Source: SXRF01 sp964624555 (GTDB taxonomy: Bacteria; Pseudomonadota; Alphaproteobacteria; Rickettsiales; SXRF01). Taken from it: DNA of 42,739 nt. A program made the position numbers and the translations under genes. The stretch spans positions 1 to 42,739 of the forward strand of contig CAZUXB010000020.1 in assembly GCA_964624555.1 (NCBI GenBank), in the 5' to 3' direction. Below are positions 32,483 through 40,490 of the stretch, in pieces (position 1 is the first letter of the stretch; the number at the start of each line of letters is the position of its first letter). The notes below the pieces were generated by a model, which made no database searches, was not told the DNA's origin, and saw nothing but the letters and a program-made list of their open reading frames with translations.

Positions 32483-33760
32483 TTAAACACTTCTAACACG
32501 CGGAAGAAGTTTCCAGATATAAATTCCCACTAGGCCATTGCCAATTGCCATCAGCAGGAATACATGCGGTATGGTGAACCCCGCCGAAAGCATGGCAAAA
32601 GTTACCAATGCCGAGGCGACCATGAAAATCGCATTCATCACATTATTGGCAGCAATTATGCGGGCGCGGTGGTGGATATCGCTATCGTGCTGCATTATTG
32701 CGTATAGCGGCACGATATACAGCCCCGCGCAGATGGAAACAAGCAACAAATCAAATAAAATGCGCTGGTGGACAAATGACGCAACAAATTCCCTGACCCC
32801 CATGAGTTCAGAAGTTGCCGGCAGTTCGCTGGCACTGGCAAAATACAGGTCGATGCCAAATAAGGTCATGCCTGCCATCGCAATCGGCACATAAGTGCTT
32901 TTTATCTCACCCCTAAGCAGCTTGTTGCATAACAGCGAACCAATGCCGATGCCAACCGAGAACATGGTCAGGAACAAAGTGACGACATCCCCCTGCGCAT
33001 GCAGGATATCCTTGGCATAAGTCGGGAATTGCGACAGGTAGGTCGCCCCCACCAGCCAGAACCACGATATACCTATGATACACAGAAACACCCTTTTGTT
33101 TTCCCGCGCAAAACCAACGATGTGCCAGGTTTCCCGCCAGATATTTTTACTTATCACCAGTTCCGGTTCCGGCGCCGGGGAAAGCGGGATATAACGGCTG
33201 GAAATATAGCCACCGGCAGCCACCAGCAGCAAAGCGGAAGATACCATGGTCACACCCTCCGGCAGCAAAATCAGCACCCCGCCCAGTATGGTTCCCAATA
33301 ATATCGCAAGGAACGAACCGGCCTCGATATAGGCATTGCCGCGGAGCAATTCATCATCGCGCAAATGCTGGGGAAGCAGGGCAAATTTTATCGGCCCGAA
33401 AAAGGTGGAATGAACGCCCATAGCAAACAGTACAAACAAAAGGAAGCCAACGCTGCCGGTGTAAAAACCTATGGCAGCGGCCAGCATGATAAATATCTCA
33501 ACCAGTTTTATTATCCGCGTCAATCTGGCACGGTCGATCTTATCCGAGAACTGCCCGGCCGTTGCCGAAAATATAAAATAAGGAAAAATAAATAACGCCG
33601 CCGCCGCAGTAACCAGCAACTGGGCATTGCCGCCTTCACTGGAGGCAAGCTTATAAGTTATCAGTATTACCAGCGCATTCTTCAATAAGTTGTCATTAAG
33701 CGCCCCAAGGAACTGCGTCACAAAAAGCGGGAAAAACCGGCGCGAAGTGAAAAATGACAT
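32483..33760 (-). CDS. MFS transporter, LplT/Aas-like (lysophospholipid carrier type)
   Basis: About 425 residues from ATG 33760. Twelve membrane spans. FFPLFVTQFLGALNDNLLKNALVILITY at the N-terminus and GQFSDKIDRARLTRI near 75 are characteristic of the LplT family, and of the MFS half of LplT-Aas fusions, which flip lysophospholipids inward for reacylation. The acyltransferase/acyl-ACP synthetase half is absent here. It is the first gene of the three-gene operon with the PP-loop protein and flippase. The ribosome site is weak (CAGAG). The upstream gap carries a palindromic repeat. Confidence 0.87.
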   Translation of the reverse strand: MSFFTSRRFFPLFVTQFLGALNDNLLKNALVILITYKLASSEGGNAQLLVTAAAALFIFPYFIFSATAGQFSDKIDRARLTRIIKLVEIFIMLAAAIGFYTGSVGFLLFVLFAMGVHSTFFGPIKFALLPQHLRDDELLRGNAYIEAGSFLAILLGTILGGVLILLPEGVTMVSSALLLVAAGGYISSRYIPLSPAPEPELVISKNIWRETWHIVGFARENKRVFLCIIGISWFWLVGATYLSQFPTYAKDILHAQGDVVTLFLTMFSVGIGIGSLLCNKLLRGEIKSTYVPIAMAGMTLFGIDLYFASASELPATSELMGVREFVASFVHQRILFDLLLVSICAGLYIVPLYAIMQHDSDIHHRARIIAANNVMNAIFMVASALVTFAMLSAGFTIPHVFLLMAIGNGLVGIYIWKLLPRVRSV

Positions 33761-33789
33761 AAACAACACTCTGGCTATTAAATAATTTA

Positions 33790-33881
33790 TCCCTTCTCCC
33801 TCTGGGAGAAGGTTAGGATGAGGGCTATCACTCGTGGGTACTTAGCCCTCACCCCGCCATCTCCCAGAGGGAGAGGGAGAA
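33790..33881. repeat. Palindromic repeat, near-identical to 28371-28463
   Basis: Same sequence and orientation as the copy 5.4 kb upstream, including GATGAGGGCTATCACTCGTG. The two bracket prepilin B and the flippase/PP-loop/MFS operon. Confidence 0.9.
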
Positions 33882-33975
33882 TAGGTGTAACCTAGTGAAA
33901 CATTCAGTAAGGCGCAATTTATTTCTTAACCCCTGTTTGCTTGATTTAACTGGCGGATTGAGTTAAACAAAAACA

Positions 33976-34836
33976 ATGTCATCAAAAACATTAGCTGCAC
34001 AAAGCTGGAGTTTACGGCGGTTTAAGTCGCCCAGCATCATCCCCGGATTCGGCGTTACGCTGGGCTTCACTATCCTGTATCTATTGCTCATCGTGGTCAT
34101 TCCCCTCTCCGGCCTCTTTTTCAAGGCGGCAACGGTTTCTTTCGGGGAGTTTTTTGGCACAATAACTTCCCCCCGCGTCCTCCATTCCTATAAAATAAGC
34201 TTTGGCATCTCCCTGCTGGCAGCATTGATAAATACATTTTTCGGGTTAATTCTGGCCTGGGTGCTGGCACGCTATAAGTTCTTTGGGAAACGGGCGATTG
34301 ATGCGCTGGTCGACCTGCCCTTCGCATTGCCTACGGCAGTTGCCGGTATCGCCCTTACCGCCCTCTACGCCCCGCAAGGCTGGATCGGCCAATACCTTGA
34401 GCCATTAGGCATAAAAGTGGCCTTTACCCCGCTGGGTATCTTAATCGCACTGGTGTTTGTCGGCCTCCCCTTTGTGGTACGCACGGTCGAGCCTATCTTG
34501 CAGGATATGGAAAAAGAGCTGGAAGAAGCCGCAGCCAGCCTTGGAGCCAGCCGCTGGCAGACGTTCTATAAAATCATTTTCCCCAGCATCACCCCGGCCT
34601 TGCTCACCGGTTTTGCCATGTCCTTTGCCCGCGGGCTGGGAGAATATGGCTCGGTGATCTTTATAGCCGGGAACATTCCCAAAGTGTCAGAAATAGTGCC
34701 GCTGCTAATCGTTATGAAGCTGGAACAATATGATTATGCCGGCGCAACCGCCATAGCTGTGGTAATGCTGGTCGCTTCTTTCATCCTGCTGTTCATTATC
34801 AATCTATTGCAAAAATGGGCGGCGGCAGCAACATGA
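33976..34836 (+). CDS. cysT: Sulfate/thiosulfate ABC transporter permease CysT
   Basis: 286 residues, inner membrane, about six spans. SPSIIPGFGVTLGFTILYLLLIVVIPL opens the protein as in CysT/CysU. The EAA loop that docks the ATPase is EEAAASLGASRWQTF (near 190-205), and the C-terminal MSFARGLGEYGSVIFIAGNIP is diagnostic for sulfate permeases. It overlaps cysW by an ATGA junction, so the two are translationally coupled. No periplasmic sulfate-binding protein gene is upstream; a palindromic repeat and the divergent MFS gene are there instead. Confidence 0.96.
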   Translation: MSSKTLAAQSWSLRRFKSPSIIPGFGVTLGFTILYLLLIVVIPLSGLFFKAATVSFGEFFGTITSPRVLHSYKISFGISLLAALINTFFGLILAWVLARYKFFGKRAIDALVDLPFALPTAVAGIALTALYAPQGWIGQYLEPLGIKVAFTPLGILIALVFVGLPFVVRTVEPILQDMEKELEEAAASLGASRWQTFYKIIFPSITPALLTGFAMSFARGLGEYGSVIFIAGNIPKVSEIVPLLIVMKLEQYDYAGATAIAVVMLVASFILLFIINLLQKWAAAAT

Positions 34837-35678
34837 ACCAGCGCAGAAACCATCCCCTCCCAACCGCCGAGCCGTTATGGATGCGCACAATTCTGCTTGC
34901 CAGCGCCTTTGCCTTTATCGGCATATTGGTTCTGCTGCCGCTTATCGCGGTATTTGTTGAAGCTTTCCGTAATGGTTTTGCCGCTTATCTCTCCGCCCTC
35001 GCCGATCCCAATGCGCTGTCGGCAATCCGCCTGACCCTGCTGGTAGCCGCTATTGCAGTGCCGTGTAACCTGGTGTTTGGCGTGGTCGCATCGTGGGCAA
35101 TCACCAAGTTTGATTTTATCGGCAAGCACCTGCTCATTACCTTTATCGACCTGCCCTTTTCCGTCGCCCCGGTTATTTCCGGCCTGATCTATGTCCTGCT
35201 GTTCGGAGCTAATGGCTGGCTGGGAGCATGGCTTAATGATCATGATATCCAGATTATCTTCGCCGTGCCCGGGCTGGTTATTGCCACCATTTTTGTAACC
35301 TTCCCCTTCGTCGCCCGCGAACTTATCCCCCTTATGGAAGAGCAGGGAACACAGGAAGAAGAAGCCGCCATAATGCTCGGCGCCAGCGGCCTGCGCACCT
35401 TCCTTTCAGTTACCCTGCCTAATATAAAATGGGGCCTGTTATATGGGGTGCTGCTGTGCAATGCGCGGGCAATGGGCGAATTCGGGGCGGTGGCCGTTGT
35501 CTCCGGCCATATCAAAGGCTATACCAACACCATACCGCTGCATGTCGAAATACTCTATAACGAATATAATTTTATGGCCGCATTCGCAGTGGCTTCCATC
35601 CTCTCTATCCTCGCCCTATTTACCCTGTTGTTAAAAACCGCAATTGAATGTAAGTATAGCCAGCAGGAAAAGGTGTAA
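34833..35678 (+). CDS. cysW: Sulfate/thiosulfate ABC transporter permease CysW
   Basis: About 281 residues from ATG 34833, which overlaps the cysT stop (ATGA); an in-frame ATG at 34815 would overlap further. Six membrane spans. The EAA loop is EEEAAIMLGASGLRTF, followed by NARAMGEFGAVAVVSGHIKGYTNTIPLHVEILYNEYN split across two helices, typical of CysW. It pairs with CysT to form the sulfate channel. The ATPase gene cysA lies 1.4 kb further on, separated by a toxin-antitoxin module, which breaks the usual tight cysTWA order. Confidence 0.96.
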   Translation: MNQRRNHPLPTAEPLWMRTILLASAFAFIGILVLLPLIAVFVEAFRNGFAAYLSALADPNALSAIRLTLLVAAIAVPCNLVFGVVASWAITKFDFIGKHLLITFIDLPFSVAPVISGLIYVLLFGANGWLGAWLNDHDIQIIFAVPGLVIATIFVTFPFVARELIPLMEEQGTQEEEAAIMLGASGLRTFLSVTLPNIKWGLLYGVLLCNARAMGEFGAVAVVSGHIKGYTNTIPLHVEILYNEYNFMAAFAVASILSILALFTLLLKTAIECKYSQQEKV

Positions 35679-35713
35679 GGCGTTGAATATAAATTATATA
35701 TAACAGTAAGTTA

Positions 35714-35733
35714 TTGTGTAAAACACTACACAA
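35714..35733. promoter_or_regulatory. Operator-like palindrome before the toxin-antitoxin module
   Basis: TTGTGTA-AAACAC-TACACAA, perfect 7-base arms, 47 bases before the toxin start. A likely site for autoregulation by the HTH antitoxin; inferred from position and symmetry. Confidence 0.5.
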
Positions 35734-35780
35734 TTAGCCACTTCCAGTACATTTATTAACCATTTATAGTGTTGCTTTAT

Positions 35781-36302
35781 ATGACAACTGAACTTATACT
35801 GAAGAAGTTAGTTAAGGAGGGTAAATTAAAGCGTTTTGAACCACATCTACGTGCTGGACAGACTCATATAAGAGAAATTTTTATGACTCCAACTCTCTGG
35901 CACCATATTGACTCTATGGATGTTCATAAAAAATATGGATTAAAATATCAGGTAAAAGTAGAACAAGCATTAGCAAGATTTATAAATGGAAGCAAAATTA
36001 GGAGCGGTATAGATATAAAAGAGCTAAAGCCATTTGGTAACGGTGTATGGGAAATTAAAATCATAGAAGAACCTCAAACCCGTATATTTGGAGCTTTTGC
36101 AGAGTATGACGTGTTCATAGCCTTCTGGATGAAAAAAAGAGATGATGTTGCAGGAAAAAGTTTTAATCCGGATTTTTCTAATTTTCTTGATTCAGTAAAA
36201 AACCAATGGGCGCTTATATTCAAAGATACCGAGATGTTGTTATCAAGTAATATAAATGATTTAATTACAAATGGAGTTTGTTATGACCCGCGTAAAAGAT
36301 AA
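35781..36302 (+). CDS. HigB/RelE-type toxin (phage Gp49-like family)
   Basis: About 173 residues from ATG 35781 (weak ribosome site). The core LKPFGNGVWEIKIIEEPQTRIF and GAFAEYDVFIAFWMKKRDDV is the beta-sheet of the RelE/HigB fold, with the usual GxWElR-type strand and aromatic residues. Such toxins are ribosome-dependent mRNA endonucleases. It is longer than typical HigB because of extra N- and C-terminal helices. The next gene overlaps it by 20 bases and encodes an XRE-type antitoxin: the toxin-first order is that of higBA. The AT-rich composition differs from the cys genes on both sides, indicating acquisition. Confidence 0.8.
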   Translation: MTTELILKKLVKEGKLKRFEPHLRAGQTHIREIFMTPTLWHHIDSMDVHKKYGLKYQVKVEQALARFINGSKIRSGIDIKELKPFGNGVWEIKIIEEPQTRIFGAFAEYDVFIAFWMKKRDDVAGKSFNPDFSNFLDSVKNQWALIFKDTEMLLSSNINDLITNGVCYDPRKR

Positions 36303-36657
36303 GATAGAGCCTATATCAGAAAAAATATTATTAAGTGAATATTACGCAAATAAGTATGATGCCTATGGCTCAATGATAGATGCCTTCGAGTACCGCTCTC
36401 AAAAAGACGGGTTTACTCAGGGGACTTTAGTATCTCTTTTAGGTGTTAGCAAAGGTGTTGTCTCTAGATGGTTAAATGGATCTGCCAATTTAACCCTAAA
36501 AACTTTGAGCAATATGGCGACTGCTATGAAATGCCGTTTGATAATAGCTTTTGAACCGTACGATGAAAAATTGCCAAAAAGAAATTGGCAGTCACCATAT
36601 GAAACCGAAGCTGAAGTTCAATGGTCTGAAGGTACCCATAGAGCAGCACAAATTTGA
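36283..36657 (+). CDS. XRE-family HTH antitoxin (HigA-like)
   Basis: About 124 residues. ATG 36283 is preferred because GGAG lies 6-7 bases upstream, inside the toxin's end; 36271 is an alternative. The helix-turn-helix FTQGTLVSLLGVSKGVVSRWLNGSANLTLKTL spans about residues 45-77 and is the DNA-binding and autoregulatory part. Helices on either side probably wrap the toxin. It overlaps the toxin gene and is followed by a third gene with no gap, so all three are one transcript. It likely binds the palindrome at 35714. Confidence 0.85.
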   Translation: MTRVKDKIEPISEKILLSEYYANKYDAYGSMIDAFEYRSQKDGFTQGTLVSLLGVSKGVVSRWLNGSANLTLKTLSNMATAMKCRLIIAFEPYDEKLPKRNWQSPYETEAEVQWSEGTHRAAQI

Positions 36658-36665
36658 GGATAAAA

Positions 36666-37091
36666 ATGAAAAAAATATTTCCTACAGACAAAAAAATTAA
36701 TTTCTTAGTGGCTGATGATGTCCGCCGAGAAGTATCAGGAAAGGCTATTATTATAGGTTATTACTCTGATGGCAGCATAATTTCTTCCTATCCCGAGACC
36801 CCCAAAATAAGTAAAAACCAGCCTATGGTGTTTCCATCATTCTGCTTTCTTTGGGTTTTTACTGATGGTGAAGGCGATTTTGACGTAACAGCATCTATCA
36901 AATATCCAGATGGGACTATTATTGAAGTTATATCTCAAACAATGAATAAGAAGCGTGGTGAAGCACAAAATTTACTTGTTAGAATGTCTCCTTTTTTAAC
37001 ACATATTTTTGGTGAATTCGAATGTATTGTAAATTTGGATGACAATCACCAATATACTAGAAAATTCCGCATTATTCACAAGACCCTGTAA
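36666..37091 (+). CDS. DUF6941-like hypothetical protein in the TA module
   Basis: About 141 residues from ATG 36666 (GAGGA 7 bases upstream). NFLVADDVRREVSGKAIIIGYYSDGSI near the start and later beta-strands (CFLWVFTDGEGDFDV, GEFECIVNLDDNH) resemble the small DUF6941 family; this is recognition from pattern and is not certain. Soluble, no signal peptide. It starts 8 bases after the antitoxin stop and ends 14 bases before cysA. It may be a third component of the TA module, or separate cargo. AT-rich like its two neighbours. Confidence 0.6.
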   Translation: MKKIFPTDKKINFLVADDVRREVSGKAIIIGYYSDGSIISSYPETPKISKNQPMVFPSFCFLWVFTDGEGDFDVTASIKYPDGTIIEVISQTMNKKRGEAQNLLVRMSPFLTHIFGEFECIVNLDDNHQYTRKFRIIHKTL

Positions 37092-37105
37092 TTATAAGGA
37101 ATAAA

Positions 37106-38341
37106 ATGGGCATTGAAGTAAAAAACATCCAGAAGAACTTCGGCGATTTTGTCGCGCTGGGGAATATTAACCTGACCGTGCCGGATGGCCAGCTGGTCGC
37201 ATTGCTGGGGCCGTCAGGTTCTGGAAAAACTACTCTGCTGCGCATCATCGCCGGGCTGGAATTCGCTGATTCCGGACAGGTATTTATCGATGGCCAGGAA
37301 ACCGCGGATATGCACGTCAAAGAACGCCGCGTTGGTTTCGTATTCCAGCATTACGCCCTATTCCGGCACATGACAGTTTTTGAAAATGTCGCCTTCGGCC
37401 TGCGGGTGCGCCCGCGCGATAGCCGCCCCACTGATTTCCAGATCCGCCGCCGGGTGATGGAGTTGTTGTCGCTGGTGCATCTCGATAAATTCCATAACCG
37501 CTACCCCTCGCGGCTTTCCGGTGGCCAGCGCCAGCGCGTTGCCCTCGCCCGTTCGCTGGCAGTTGAGCCTAAACTGCTGCTCCTTGATGAGCCGTTCGGA
37601 GCGCTCGATGCCAAAGTCCGCAAAGAACTGCGCCGCTGGCTGCGCCGCCTGCATGATGATATCCATATCACCAGTATTTTCGTAACCCATGATCAGGAAG
37701 AGGCGATGGAAGTTTCCGACCGGGTGGTGGTGATGAATCACGGCAAGAGCGAACAGGTCGGCACACCGGAAGATGTATACCATAAACCAGCCAATGGCTT
37801 TGTTTACGACTTCCTGGGCAATTACAATGAATTTGCCGGCTGGAAAGACGAAAAAGGCGCTGTCCATCTCGCCGAAGACGATGTCTGGGAGGAACCTTCA
37901 ATTGCAGAGTCTGTGGCTACTTCAATTTCAACCCCTAACCACTGGCTGGCACGCTACCCGGAGCTGGTGGGAGCCATCCGCAAAATTATGCCAAACATGG
38001 TGTTGCCGCACGAAAACCATCCTGAAACCGAGCCCCAGATAAGCCAAAAAACCAGCCGCCAACAGTTGCGCGCCCGCCTCGCCCAGAGGGGAACACCAGT
38101 GCGCATATTCGCCCGCCCGCATGAAATGTTCGTAGCCCGTACCGCCGAAGGAGACCATGAATATATTCCCGCCGAAGTTATCCACATAAACCCCGCCGGG
38201 TCGCTGGCAAAAATTGAAATGGAGCGTAAAAATGGCAGTATCCTGCAAGTAGAGATACCTAAAACAATCGTTGACCATCTGGCAATAAGTAAGGGCGATA
38301 CGCTGCTGGTGCGCCCGAAAAACATCAGGGTCTTTGAGTGA
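37106..38341 (+). CDS. cysA: Sulfate/thiosulfate ABC transporter ATPase CysA
   Basis: 411 residues. Walker A GPSGSGKT (35-42), Q-loop FVFQHYALF, signature LSGGQRQRV (137-145), Walker B LLLLDEP (157-163) and H-loop VTHDQEEAMEVSDRV are all intact. The C-terminal part has a TOBE-like domain starting at VRIFARPHEMFV. Between them (about 255-330) is a linker of some 70 residues rich in Glu, Ser and Thr, not expected in the roughly 365-residue E. coli protein. It powers CysTW. AAGGA precedes the ATG by 6 bases. The toxin-antitoxin genes separate it from cysTW; pgsA follows directly. Confidence 0.96.
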   Translation: MGIEVKNIQKNFGDFVALGNINLTVPDGQLVALLGPSGSGKTTLLRIIAGLEFADSGQVFIDGQETADMHVKERRVGFVFQHYALFRHMTVFENVAFGLRVRPRDSRPTDFQIRRRVMELLSLVHLDKFHNRYPSRLSGGQRQRVALARSLAVEPKLLLLDEPFGALDAKVRKELRRWLRRLHDDIHITSIFVTHDQEEAMEVSDRVVVMNHGKSEQVGTPEDVYHKPANGFVYDFLGNYNEFAGWKDEKGAVHLAEDDVWEEPSIAESVATSISTPNHWLARYPELVGAIRKIMPNMVLPHENHPETEPQISQKTSRQQLRARLAQRGTPVRIFARPHEMFVARTAEGDHEYIPAEVIHINPAGSLAKIEMERKNGSILQVEIPKTIVDHLAISKGDTLLVRPKNIRVFE

Positions 38342-38345
38342 TGTT

Positions 38346-38900
38346 ATGAATCTCCGCAAAAAAGATATCCCCAATTACCTGACCTACTTCCGGATCGCGA
38401 TAATCCCCGTTTTCACGCTGGTCTACCTGCTACCGGAAGCACTGGGCGACTGGAGCTATTATATCTGCAGTTTCCTGTTCTTCCTCGCCGGCTTCACCGA
38501 CTGGCTCGATGGCTATGTCGCCCGCATCTGGCAGGCACAGTCCAATATCGGAAGGTTCCTTGACCCCATCGCCGACAAGCTGCTGGTCGCTACCTGCCTA
38601 CTGCTTATGGTCCATGCCGGACGCGCCGATATCCTGCCGGCAATCGCCATAGTCTGCCGCGAGATACTGGTCTCGGGACTACGCGAATATCTGGCTGAAA
38701 TCAGGGTTAGCGTCCCCGTCTCCAAACTCGCCAAAATAAAAACCACCGCCCAGATGCTAGCCATTTTCATACTCCTGCTCGGCGTCGGGCATGAATGGTG
38801 GATCTATTTTGGCCGCCTGCTCCTGTGGATATCCGCTATCCTGACTCTGGTCACCGGCTATGCCTACCTCAAAACCGGCATGAAACATCTGGTGGATTGA
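38346..38900 (+). CDS. pgsA: CDP-diacylglycerol--glycerol-3-phosphate 3-phosphatidyltransferase
   Basis: About 184 residues from ATG 38346, 4 bases after cysA; the N-terminus MNLRKKDIPNYLTYFRIAII matches family starts. It makes phosphatidylglycerol-phosphate, the committed step to PG and cardiolipin, in the inner membrane. The CDP-alcohol motif D-x2-D-G-x2-A-R-x8-G-x3-D-x3-D is complete (DWLDGYVAR ... GRFLDPIADK), followed by REILVSGLREYLAE. About five membrane spans. An in-frame TTG at 38334 overlapping cysA is less likely. Confidence 0.96.
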   Translation: MNLRKKDIPNYLTYFRIAIIPVFTLVYLLPEALGDWSYYICSFLFFLAGFTDWLDGYVARIWQAQSNIGRFLDPIADKLLVATCLLLMVHAGRADILPAIAIVCREILVSGLREYLAEIRVSVPVSKLAKIKTTAQMLAIFILLLGVGHEWWIYFGRLLLWISAILTLVTGYAYLKTGMKHLVD

Positions 38901-38920
38901 ATCCAACAATCTCCACCTCC

Positions 38921-38994
38921 CGTCATTGCGAGCGCAGAGAAGCAATCCAGGAGTTGGTGAATCTGGATTGCCGCGCCTTCGGCTCGCAATGACG
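38921..38994. repeat. Palindromic repeat of the CGTCATTGCGAG class
   Basis: CGTCATTGCGAG ... GCAATCCAGGAG and ATCTGGATTGC ... CTCGCAATGACG. It sits between convergent pgsA and prepilin C. Confidence 0.88.
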
Positions 38995-39029
38995 AGGGAT
39001 GGGTAAATCATCAACCAAACGACTATATT

Positions 39030-40052
39030 TTACTGAAACTTAAATGCCAGGGAACAAGTTTTGTTATTTCCTTCATCGACCCCGACAGAATATTTCTGGG
39101 TTCCGGCAACATTGCCATTATCATAGCAGGTGGAACTGGATGCTGCGGTGGCTGCGGTACTTGTTGTCCCTACCCACGTCATATATCCGTTATTAACGTT
39201 GCTAGTAGTTAGTTTCAGAGCCAGAACACTGCCAGACTGGGGAAGGCCATCATCGATCTTGGTATCCATCTGAAAAGCATCCATTACCGGAACGTCAGGC
39301 AAGGCAGTTGTTTCCCTGCTATTGTAAAATGATATTTCACCTGCAAGAGTAAAAAAATTCACCCTCTCGTAAATCGATGCAGTGCCCCCGAGTTTTTGCC
39401 CGTTCGTGACCAGAATATAATAGCCATCTCCCAATTTTGCCTTGGGGAAAAAATCTTTAGTGGCCGGAGTTGTGGTGTAGTCAACGATGCCAAGTGATGT
39501 TGCATTACAACAGGCAGCAGTGCTTAATTTTTCACCGATCATATTCGTGAAACTGAGATCCACCCAGAAAACAGTGGATTCACCGGAGCCCTGGAAGCCA
39601 GCCATGGCAATTGCAGGATTTGTACAACCTGCACTAGTGTTAAAGCAATCCCCTTCGATAAAGCCATTGCCATCCCCCTGCCCCCTTTTAGTGCCCCTGG
39701 CGGTAAGGCCAAGAGAAGTTGCCTCACTGCTGGGAATATCACCCGGAAAATAACCATATTTACTCCGGAATGTGTTCGTTGCTGTTTGAAATTTTTCAAT
39801 CTGTGATATTTGCGCACGGATAGCTGACGCTTTGATAAGATCCCGCCCCACCAGCACACCACCAACTATCAGGCCGATGATAACCAGAACAATCGCCAGT
39901 TCAACAAGGGTAAATCCCCGGCTCCCGTCATTGCGAGCCGAAGGCGTGGCAATCCAGTTGTTGCCACATTCTGGTACTGGATTGCTTCGGCTACGCCTCG
40001 CAATGACGTTATTGGTATTGCAACCTATAGTTGAGAGAGAGAGGGGGGGGCT
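39030..40052 (-). CDS. Type IV pilin-like / prepilin-type protein C (start out of frame)
   Basis: The frame is open from 40052 to TAA at 39030. The prepilin motif GFTLVELAIVLVIIGLIVGGV starts at 39917, followed by RAQISQIEKFQTATNTFRSKYGYFPGDIP and a Cys-rich head ending LAFKFQ. Upstream in the same frame lies the translated repeat (VIARRSRSNPV ... WIATPSARNDGSR) and a STIGCN segment shared with prepilin B. No ATG, GTG or TTG occurs in frame before the motif; the first, GTG 39857, would delete the pilin signal. An ATG at 40059 (MIKPP...) is out of frame by one base across a run of eight C and five TC units. So it is either phase-variable, mis-sequenced or decaying. Confidence 0.8.
   Translation of the reverse strand, partial: SPPLSLSTIGCNTNNVIARRSRSNPVPECGNNWIATPSARNDGSRGFTLVELAIVLVIIGLIVGGVLVGRDLIKASAIRAQISQIEKFQTATNTFRSKYGYFPGDIPSSEATSLGLTARGTKRGQGDGNGFIEGDCFNTSAGCTNPAIAMAGFQGSGESTVFWVDLSFTNMIGEKLSTAACCNATSLGIVDYTTTPATKDFFPKAKLGDGYYILVTNGQKLGGTASIYERVNFFTLAGEISFYNSRETTALPDVPVMDAFQMDTKIDDGLPQSGSVLALKLTTSNVNNGYMTWVGTTSTAATAASSSTCYDNGNVAGTQKYSVGVDEGNNKTCSLAFKFQ
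39926..40008. repeat. Palindromic repeat encoding the leader of prepilin C
   Basis: CGTCATTGCGAGCCG ... GGCAATCCAG and CTGGATTGCTTCGG ... CGCAATGACG. Read on the minus strand, it is in frame with the pilin motif 9 bases further on. Confidence 0.88.
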
Positions 40053-40060
40053 TTATCATT
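40043..40060 (-). repeat. Poly(C)8-(TC)5 tract after the ATG of prepilin C
   Basis: On the minus strand ATG ATA AAG is followed by eight C and then TCTCTCTCTC (the TC part extends to 40033). A loss of one C or gain of one TC would put the ATG in frame with the pilin. Confidence 0.7.
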
Positions 40061-40186
40061 TTTTACATAAAATTTCTATTATTCATTTGCTAAGATAAAT
40101 ATACACACCAATATCAGTATAATAAATAAACTCTACTAAAAAACGCTTAATTTCATATAAATCCTGTGGTTTTTGCTGTAATTTTT

Positions 40187-40195
40187 TGCTATACT
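40187..40195 (+). promoter_or_regulatory. Extended -10 element (TGCTATACT)
   Basis: TG-n-TATACT, about 100 bases before the YdcH-like gene, identical through TGCTATACTGGC to the element at 22035. The rest of 40060-40293 holds no gene I can support. Confidence 0.4.
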
Positions 40196-40293
40196 GGCAC
40201 TTATTTTGCGAACTGCCCCGCCATTATGCCTACCGTACATAAGGGGTTTTTCTGCCCATAAAACATAAAGATAATGACAGGCGACAAAGAATT

Positions 40294-40482
40294 ATGGATG
40301 AATATCTCCTTCAAATCAAAGAACTGGAAACCCTAAGGGCCCAACACCGCGATCTCGATAACATGATAAACGATGGTAACCTCGACGAATTTACCCTCCG
40401 CCGCTGTAAACAGAACAAGCTGGCCCTGCGCGACAAGATAACCATGCTGGAACGGCTGGTTTACCCCGACATAATCGCATAG
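40294..40482 (+). CDS. YdcH family protein (DUF465)
   Basis: 62 residues, the normal length. The family pattern is clear: LRAQHRDLDNMINDGN in helix one, LRRCKQNKLALRDKITMLE in helix two, and the C-terminal PDIIA. These are small antiparallel coiled-coil hairpins, common next to unrelated genes in alphaproteobacteria; their function is not established. The usual LKK in helix two is RCK here. The Shine-Dalgarno is weak. It lies 8 bases before the start of the methyltransferase frame, so co-transcription is likely. Confidence 0.92.
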   Translation: MDEYLLQIKELETLRAQHRDLDNMINDGNLDEFTLRRCKQNKLALRDKITMLERLVYPDIIA

Positions 40483-40490
40483 GTAACCTT

